This document shows positions 5,894 through 9,328 of a stretch of 9,328 bases of DNA, one piece after another; the stretch's first letter is position 1; each line of letters starts with the position of its first letter. The position numbers and the translations under genes are program-made. Location of the stretch: assembly GCA_900758955.1 (NCBI GenBank), contig CAAETL010000203.1, forward strand, positions 1 to 9,328, written 5' to 3'. Under the pieces are notes generated by a model that did not search any database, was not told the origin of the DNA, and was given only the letters and a program-made list of their open reading frames with translations. This DNA comes from an uncultured Oscillospiraceae bacterium (GTDB lineage: Bacteria > Bacillota > Clostridia > Oscillospirales > Oscillospiraceae).

Positions 5894-6976
5894 TCAGGCC
5901 AGTTTCGGTCCCGTAAGAACGTCAATCACATGCCCGGAAAACTCGGCAATTCGATCCTGAATGCCGGATATTTGCAGGGCCGAGCCAGGGTGATGGGCGG
6001 TTTCCATCATGGCAAAGTGTCCTGGCAGATAAAAGCTTTTGTTCATGTTCAAGGCGTCTATGAGCTGCCGGGCCACAATGTCACTGCCTGAATAGCCGGA
6101 CACCACAATGCTGAAAAGAGCTTTGTCAAAAAAGCGAGTCTGGCGGAACAGTACCGTCAGCCGGTTGATAAACGCGGTGTGATTGGCTGCCAGGGCGTCG
6201 TTATAATTGGGGGAAATCATCATCAGCGCATCCGCCCATTTGATAGCGGGAAACACCTGCTCCACCATGACGCCGCCGTAGAAACACCGGCCCCGCTCGC
6301 CGAAGTGAAGGCAGGCCGTATAGGGACAGCCCGCGCAGTCGGCCACCTCGCCGTTGCGCAGGTTAATTTCGTTGATCTCACAGGCCGGCTCCAAACGCTC
6401 TTTCGCTTCCCGCCATAGGGCCAGGGTATTGGAGGTCTTTTGTTGGGAGGCGTGGAGGGCCAGGATGTGGGGCTTATTGCGTGTGGGAAAGACCTCCTGC
6501 CTTAGCCGCTCCACCAGTTGGCGGGCGGATTCCAGGTAGGCGCCGAAAGGGTCGGTGTCCATGGTCTGGGCCAGAGTCGTAAAGTTATCCAGCGTCCGGG
6601 TTCCCTCCACCAGGGGCCGCCCCACAAAGGCGCAGCCTGCAAGGTTGGCGGAGAATACCAGTTCACTGGCAACGGACTTGGTGTAATACTCGCTCTCCCC
6701 GTCCACAAGAATACCCGCCACGCACCCCTTCAGACCCTCCGGATGGGTACGCAGCCAACCCAAAAACTCATAGTATTCCAGGTTAATGCCCGAAGCGCCC
6801 AGGTCAATGGCAAATAAAATCCGACGGTTTTGGTAGGAGGCCAGATCCTCCCCCCGGCTCACCGCCTCGTAGGACACGCCGTCCAGGGCGTACCGAAGCA
6901 CCGCCGCCAGACGCTTGGTATACACATCTTCCGCAGGCTGAGGTCGAAACAGCAATAGCGGCTGTTGGTCCAACAT
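5894..6976 (-). CDS. Two-domain flavodoxin-fold NAD(P)H-dependent oxidoreductase-like protein
   Basis: The product has 360 residues. The C-terminal half (about 169-320) resembles NADPH-dependent FMN reductases/flavodoxin-like proteins. It opens with strand HILALHASQQKTSNT (FMN-phosphate loop, 170-184), then a cysteine-rich loop C214-x2-C217-x4-C222-x8-C231, then WADALMMISPNYN, where such enzymes have a conserved ADxxxxxSPxY. The spacing differs from classical iron-sulfur flavoproteins, so metal or cluster binding is only possible. The N-terminal half (strands near ILFAIDL and GCVAGILVDGESEYY) may be a degenerate second flavodoxin-like domain. The start is ATG 6976, with AGGAGG 7 bases upstream; a TTG at 6994 overlaps the preceding stop and lies before that site. 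It is the last gene of a probable three-gene operon, 14 bases after the dehydrogenase-like gene. No terminator was identified after it. Confidence 0.78.
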   Translation of the reverse strand: MLDQQPLLLFRPQPAEDVYTKRLAAVLRYALDGVSYEAVSRGEDLASYQNRRILFAIDLGASGINLEYYEFLGWLRTHPEGLKGCVAGILVDGESEYYTKSVASELVFSANLAGCAFVGRPLVEGTRTLDNFTTLAQTMDTDPFGAYLESARQLVERLRQEVFPTRNKPHILALHASQQKTSNTLALWREAKERLEPACEINEINLRNGEVADCAGCPYTACLHFGERGRCFYGGVMVEQVFPAIKWADALMMISPNYNDALAANHTAFINRLTVLFRQTRFFDKALFSIVVSGYSGSDIVARQLIDALNMNKSFYLPGHFAMMETAHHPGSALQISGIQDRIAEFSGHVIDVLTGPKLA

Positions 6977-6990
6977 GGGGATTCCTCCTC

Positions 6991-8238
6991 TCAAGACAGG
7001 GCCCGAAGATGGGCCGCCGCTTCGTCAATTCGCATAAACAGAGCCTGGTCCATGGCGGGAAGCACTTCGGTTTCCACACCCGCCGGGGTCCAGCGATTTT
7101 TCACACCCAGAAAGGCGCCGCCCAGAAAAACGGAGCTGTAATGCCACTTCCCCCGCAGACTGAGCAGCAGAGACAGCGCCCCCGATGAGAGCGCCGGCGC
7201 CACATAGGCCTTATACCCCAGCTCCCGCATCTTTAGATTGGCCGTCACCGCCAACCGGGTCAGCTCTCGAGAGAGGGCGTCGTCGTAGTGTTCCACAGAG
7301 TTGGCGATGACCAGGTCCTCCCCATGGGGTCCAAAGGCCCGCCCTTCCGTCAAAAAAGAGGAAAACCGCGAGTCCCGCTTGGCGTAGTATGCCGCCCGGG
7401 CATTCATGACCCCCAGCCCGAAGCCCTGAATCTGCTGCGGCAACAGGCCCTTTCCGTCAAATGAGCCGTTCTCATCCCGATTGCTCTCCCAATAGGCCAC
7501 TTGGGCCAAGGGATCCACCGGGTCGCTCACCGCCGCCCAGAGGCCCCGGAACCCCACCCGGCGGGCCTGGCGGGCATAGTGGGCCACGATGGCGGCGTTG
7601 GCCTCCAACTGGGCCATCCGCACGTCCTGCACCCCGGACCCCACCGGGGGAATCCCCTTGGACGCGACAAAAACAAAGAGGTCACAGTCAAAAAGCTGTT
7701 CCGGCGAGACGGCCTCCACGGGGGGAAACGCGTCATACTCCCAGGGCAGACTCACCTGGTTCATCTCCATCTCCCAACGGGAAGTGACGGTTTCTGACAA
7801 GTCGCAAATTCCAATGGCGGAGATCACATCCCCCCCCAGCAACCGGAGCCCCATAAGCAGGGTGCTGCCCACGTCGCCAATGGCCAGGATATGCACCCGC
7901 TTCTTTGCGGTTTTCCCGGGAAACGTCAGCAGTTCCCGCCAGCGGGGATGGTTTGCATTGACGCCGCGCATCTTTCCCGCCTTTATCCACTCCCATAAAA
8001 GAGGAGGCAGATCCCATCCCCGGGGCAGGCGGGAACCATCCAGCCAGCGGACATCCTCCGTCTCGGCAGCAAGCTGGCCGGGGTGGTTGACCGAAAACGC
8101 CGCCCGGCTGAATGCCGGATCCCGTCGAAAAAGGAAAATTCCCTGTTCTCCGCCTGGCGCCCCCTTCCAAGGCTTTAGGGGCACATCAGAGAAAGGACTG
8201 CACACCAGCGTCCCCTCGTTTTCATAGTAAGCTAACAA
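6991..8238 (-). CDS. Divergent lactate/malate dehydrogenase-like protein with N-terminal extension
   Basis: The product has 415 residues. An extension of about 110 residues with no recognised motif precedes a lactate/malate dehydrogenase-like region. That region starts with VHILAIGDVGSTLL (115-128), whose glycine loop is two residues shorter than the usual GxGxxG. DLFVFVASKGIPPVG (186-200) follows, then Arg207 spaced 7 residues from Asn214 as in the family's substrate-binding RxxxxxxN. SDPVD (238-242) replaces NPVD, and GFGLGVMNAR (272-281) replaces GxxLDSAR. GPHGED (303-308) holds the expected catalytic His305. The partner aspartate of the His is replaced (Met278 by my alignment), so ordinary 2-hydroxyacid dehydrogenase activity is doubtful. 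The TTG start is fixed by an in-frame TGA immediately upstream and a GAGG 8 bases before it. It sits 17 bases after the upstream gene. Confidence 0.78.
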   Translation of the reverse strand: MLAYYENEGTLVCSPFSDVPLKPWKGAPGGEQGIFLFRRDPAFSRAAFSVNHPGQLAAETEDVRWLDGSRLPRGWDLPPLLWEWIKAGKMRGVNANHPRWRELLTFPGKTAKKRVHILAIGDVGSTLLMGLRLLGGDVISAIGICDLSETVTSRWEMEMNQVSLPWEYDAFPPVEAVSPEQLFDCDLFVFVASKGIPPVGSGVQDVRMAQLEANAAIVAHYARQARRVGFRGLWAAVSDPVDPLAQVAYWESNRDENGSFDGKGLLPQQIQGFGLGVMNARAAYYAKRDSRFSSFLTEGRAFGPHGEDLVIANSVEHYDDALSRELTRLAVTANLKMRELGYKAYVAPALSSGALSLLLSLRGKWHYSSVFLGGAFLGVKNRWTPAGVETEVLPAMDQALFMRIDEAAAHLRALS

Positions 8239-8255
8239 TCATAACACCTCAGTTT

Positions 8256-9328
8256 TCAGGTTCCCAGCTCCCGCATACGCTGGAGCAGTTCCCAGTCGTT
8301 TTGCAGATAGACCGAGACCGGTAGGTTGGGGTCGTAGGCCACCCGGCTGCCCTTATCGGGGCAGAGGGGCAGAATGACCGCCTCAGACAGGCGGCTTAGG
8401 GTTAAATTTCTGGCGTACTCCTCCCGATACGCCTCCTCCAACACCCGGAACATGGACATGGCGTTTTCCAGGCAGCATTGGGAGAACCGGTAAATCGTCT
8501 GCTTGGAGCAGCCTTCGGCCCGGTTGGGCAGCGCGTAGGGAAGAAACCGGTTGATGGCCGGCTGGAGGCCGGGCACGGGGTTGGCGCTTCGGCGCACCGT
8601 GTCCCCTCCCACAAAGGGATACAAAGCGGATTCCACAAACCACTGTCGGAGGTTGGGCAGGAAATAGACGCTGTCCACCGGATGGTCCTGGTAGGCCATC
8701 AGATCGCGCCCACGGGCAGTGAGCACACCCACCAGTACCATCTGCACCTCCACGCCCTCGCTTTTGAAGTGGGGGTCCAGCGCCCGGATGCGGTTGCCCT
8801 CGTGGAGCAGATCGTCCACTAGGATTACCGGCCGCTGAAAGGATTTGATGCTGCGCATCTGGCTGGGAATGGGGGTGTACTGGGAAAAGGCTTCAATTTC
8901 GCTCTGGGTCCCGTCTGGCGAAAACACTTTATCGGTGTGCAGTGTCTTGGTCACGGTGTTGGGAATGACCTTACTGCGGAGTATTTTACCAAAGGGTACG
9001 CACATTGAGTTTCCCAGCCGCCGGGGCACGGTTACGGTATCGGGCACGCCGTTTAGGGCGGTGATCTTTTCCACCAAGTGGTGGTGAATCACCTCTGCCG
9101 ACAGGGGGAGCACCAGATGCCCGGGATAAAACTGACACATGGTTTCCAGCAGGCGTCGACGGTTTTCCTGGATCGTGCGAAGCAGGATGGGATCTCGGCT
9201 CAGCGGACTTTTGATGGTGGTTTCCAAATTTAATGTGAGCACAATGGGTGCGCGTAAATCCACCGCCAGACTGGGTCCCCCCGGCCGGGCCTTGGTATCC
9301 AAAAACCCCAGACGGCGGAGGGTATCCA
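8256..9328 (-). CDS. Phosphoribosyltransferase-fold-like protein of unknown function, start at window edge
   Basis: 356 residues are visible. The clearest motif is PVILVDDLLHEGNR, whose VDDLLHEGN (8819-8793) fits the type I phosphoribosyltransferase PRPP-binding loop (VDDxxxTGxT) with HEG in place of the usual TTG. Ahead of it is a strongly patterned segment, VPFGKILRSKVIPNTVTKTL. A long C-terminal region of about 150 residues follows, including WFVESALYPF and a helical CSKQTIYRFSQCCLENAM. Nucleobase substrate residues cannot be identified. The frame is open to the edge; reading back from the TTG at 9302 gives LRRLGF, and the last two bases (TG on the minus strand) fit an ATG whose A lies just outside. 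It is the upstream member of the putative three-gene operon. Confidence 0.65.
   Translation of the reverse strand, partial: DTLRRLGFLDTKARPGGPSLAVDLRAPIVLTLNLETTIKSPLSRDPILLRTIQENRRRLLETMCQFYPGHLVLPLSAEVIHHHLVEKITALNGVPDTVTVPRRLGNSMCVPFGKILRSKVIPNTVTKTLHTDKVFSPDGTQSEIEAFSQYTPIPSQMRSIKSFQRPVILVDDLLHEGNRIRALDPHFKSEGVEVQMVLVGVLTARGRDLMAYQDHPVDSVYFLPNLRQWFVESALYPFVGGDTVRRSANPVPGLQPAINRFLPYALPNRAEGCSKQTIYRFSQCCLENAMSMFRVLEEAYREEYARNLTLSRLSEAVILPLCPDKGSRVAYDPNLPVSVYLQNDWELLQRMRELGT

Noticed and set aside
7461..8227. Long plus-strand open frames opposite the LDH-like gene.
   Set aside because: They are rich in Pro, Arg, Gly and Ser as expected of GC-rich antisense shadows and show no motifs or ribosome binding sites.
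9294..9328. Direct repeat of TGGATACC near the right edge.
   Set aside because: Two 8-base copies within coding sequence are too short to support an attachment or repeat element.

Overview
The window looks like a chromosomal segment of an endospore-forming, moderately GC-rich member of the Clostridia (an Oscillospiraceae-like lineage is my inference). The reasons are the sporulation genes (gerW, a PBP5*-type carboxypeptidase), the Smc-ScpAB kleisin genes, strong AGGAGG-type ribosome binding sites and frequent TTG starts. Every gene I accept is on the minus strand, so transcription runs from high to low coordinates. No RNA gene, transposon, CRISPR array or prophage was seen, and no gene-free stretch exceeds about 225 bases.

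Region 9328-5894 holds three genes with short gaps (17 and 14 bases): a protein with a phosphoribosyltransferase-like PRPP loop (start just off the window edge), a divergent lactate/malate-dehydrogenase-like protein with an N-terminal extension of about 110 residues and altered active-site positions, and a two-part flavodoxin-fold protein with a cysteine cluster. I do not recognise this combination as a characterised pathway. It is the best candidate for an undescribed system, probably a small redox or nucleotide-linked metabolic module.

Region 5790-4867 is a single-gene unit. A short-chain dehydrogenase has its own sigma-A-type promoter, a 20-base hyphenated palindrome covering the -35 box (likely operator), and an intrinsic terminator after the stop.

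Region 4853-4463 carries a small gene related to a domain of DAK/FakA (YloV)-type proteins. It has a good promoter and ribosome binding site, but its conserved C-terminal motif has slipped into the -1 frame. It ends in a very strong GC hairpin whose loop contains the stop codon.

Region 4459-1 is a conserved housekeeping/sporulation operon with its own promoter: a site-2-protease-family membrane metalloprotease, scpA, scpB, a DUF2953 (YtfI-type) membrane protein, gerW (ytfJ) and a D-Ala-D-Ala carboxypeptidase that runs off the left edge. The first four genes are joined by ATGA overlaps (translational coupling). The last two are set apart by gaps of 131 and 95 bases, which leaves room for separate sporulation control. 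ScpA and ScpB load the SMC condensin for chromosome segregation. GerW and the carboxypeptidase act on spore properties and cortex peptidoglycan.
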